Positions 13,111 through 13,534 of a DNA stretch of 13,534 nucleotides are shown here, piece by piece. Each line of letters opens with the position of its first letter. Position 1 is the stretch's first letter. Position numbers and translations under genes: made by a program. The DNA lies in contig HF972627.1 in NCBI GenBank assembly GCA_000432995.1, forward strand, positions 61,366 through 74,899. Reading direction: 5' to 3'. Source of the DNA: Clostridium sp. CAG:1013. Its GTDB lineage: Bacteria > Bacillota > Clostridia > Oscillospirales > Acutalibacteraceae. The notes under the pieces were generated by a model. That model was not told where the DNA came from. It saw only the letters and a program-made list of their open reading frames with translations, and ran no database searches.

Positions 13111-13534
13111 ATGTTGAAAAGCCAGGAAACACGGAACGTGGCTCCGGAAATGGACCCCCTGCGCATGGGCATGGGCTGGACCGCTCAGGATCTGGAAAAG
13201 CCTCAGGTGCTCATTGAAAGCACTTACGGGCAGAGTCATCCCGGCAGCGCCCATCTCTTACAGTTTGCCCAGGAAGCCGCCAAAGCCGCGGACCAAAACG
13301 GTGCGAAATCTGCCATGTATTTCGCCACGGACATGTGCGACGGCATGTCTCAGGGCCATGACGGGGGAAATTATTCCCTGGTCTCCCGTGACACCATCGC
13401 CAATCTCATTGAGATCCACGCCAACGCCACCACATTTGACGCTGGCGTATTTATCTCCAGCTGTGACAAATCCGTTCCCGCTCAGCTGATGGCCATCGGC
13501 CGCATCGACATTCCCGCCATTGTGGTTACCGGCG
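13111..13534 (+). CDS. IlvD/Edd-family dehydratase (dihydroxy-acid or sugar-acid dehydratase), N-terminal part, 3' truncated
   Basis: The gene starts at ATG 13111 with GGGAGG about 10 bases upstream and leaves the window after 141 codons. IlvD/Edd enzymes are iron-sulfur dehydratases acting on dihydroxy acids (valine/isoleucine synthesis) or aldonic acids (sugar breakdown). Visible family features are RMGMGWTAQDL (18-28), DMCDGMSQGHDGGNYSLVSRD (about 74-94), ISSCDKSVPAQLM (112-124) with the cluster-binding Cys and adjacent metal-site Lys, and IDIPAIVVTG. The GMGW and CDGxxQG patterns recall sugar-acid dehydratases of the YjhG/YagF (D-xylonate) type more than classical IlvD, where one expects NS-x-x and DDGIAMGH. 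That comparison is from memory and covers only the N-terminus, so the substrate stays open. It is divergent from aroD. Confidence 0.85.
   Translation, partial: MLKSQETRNVAPEMDPLRMGMGWTAQDLEKPQVLIESTYGQSHPGSAHLLQFAQEAAKAADQNGAKSAMYFATDMCDGMSQGHDGGNYSLVSRDTIANLIEIHANATTFDAGVFISSCDKSVPAQLMAIGRIDIPAIVVTG

Noticed and set aside
13111..13230. Loss of an Fe-S cysteine in the dehydratase N-terminus
   Set aside because: The position is also non-cysteine in [4Fe-4S]-type IlvD as I recall it, so its absence does not show a defect.

Overview
The window looks like chromosomal DNA of an anaerobic, moderately GC-rich Firmicute (class Clostridia, plausibly an Oscillospiraceae-like gut or rumen bacterium). 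This is inferred from strong AGGAGG-type ribosome binding sites, sigma-A promoters (TTGACA/TATAAT with 17-bp spacers), a lipoprotein xylanase, a Na+-pump decarboxylase beta subunit paired with a tiny OadG-like subunit, AsnA-type asparagine synthetase and an M3 oligopeptidase. No mobile element, tRNA, rRNA or CRISPR array was seen. Every gene is intact except those cut by the two window edges.

Layout. (1) 1-2228: the 3' end of a carbohydrate ABC-transporter binding protein (+) converges on a lipoprotein GH10 endo-xylanase (-), with hairpin terminators between them; this is probably part of a xylan-use locus. (2) 2525-4055: asnA followed by a small DUF1648 membrane protein on the minus strand, with its own promoter and terminator. 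(3) 4102-5804: a minus-strand transcription unit made of a sigma-A promoter, a yybP-ykoY-like (Mn2+) riboswitch, a riboswitch-controlled intrinsic terminator, an OadB-type sodium-pump beta subunit, a 190-bp gap holding a large inverted repeat, a 45-residue OadG-related subunit and a terminator. (4) 5963-6803: a maltose/galactoside-type acetyltransferase (-), divergent from a TetR-type regulator (+). (5) 6854-9237: the tetR-like gene followed closely by an oligoendopeptidase F gene. (6) 9281-9988: a flavoredoxin-like flavin reductase with its own promoter. (7) 10003-12997: a minus-strand pair, aroD followed by a large AAA+ ATPase that joins a degenerate ClpB-like module to an intact CbxX/SpoVK-type module. 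(8) 13035-13534: the 5' end of an IlvD/Edd-family dehydratase, divergent from aroD.

The most interesting element is the riboswitch unit. A leader RNA that can be folded by eye into the yybP-ykoY architecture begins almost exactly at the predicted transcription start. Its last helix shares bases with a 12-bp terminator stem ahead of an orphan OadB/OadG-like pair that has no carboxyltransferase or biotin-carrier gene nearby. This suggests metal-responsive control of a membrane ion pump. Other points worth a second look are the structured spacer between the two pump genes, the pseudo-AAA/active-AAA fusion linked to a shikimate-pathway gene, and the dehydratase, whose motifs resemble sugar-acid (xylonate-type) dehydratases more than housekeeping IlvD.
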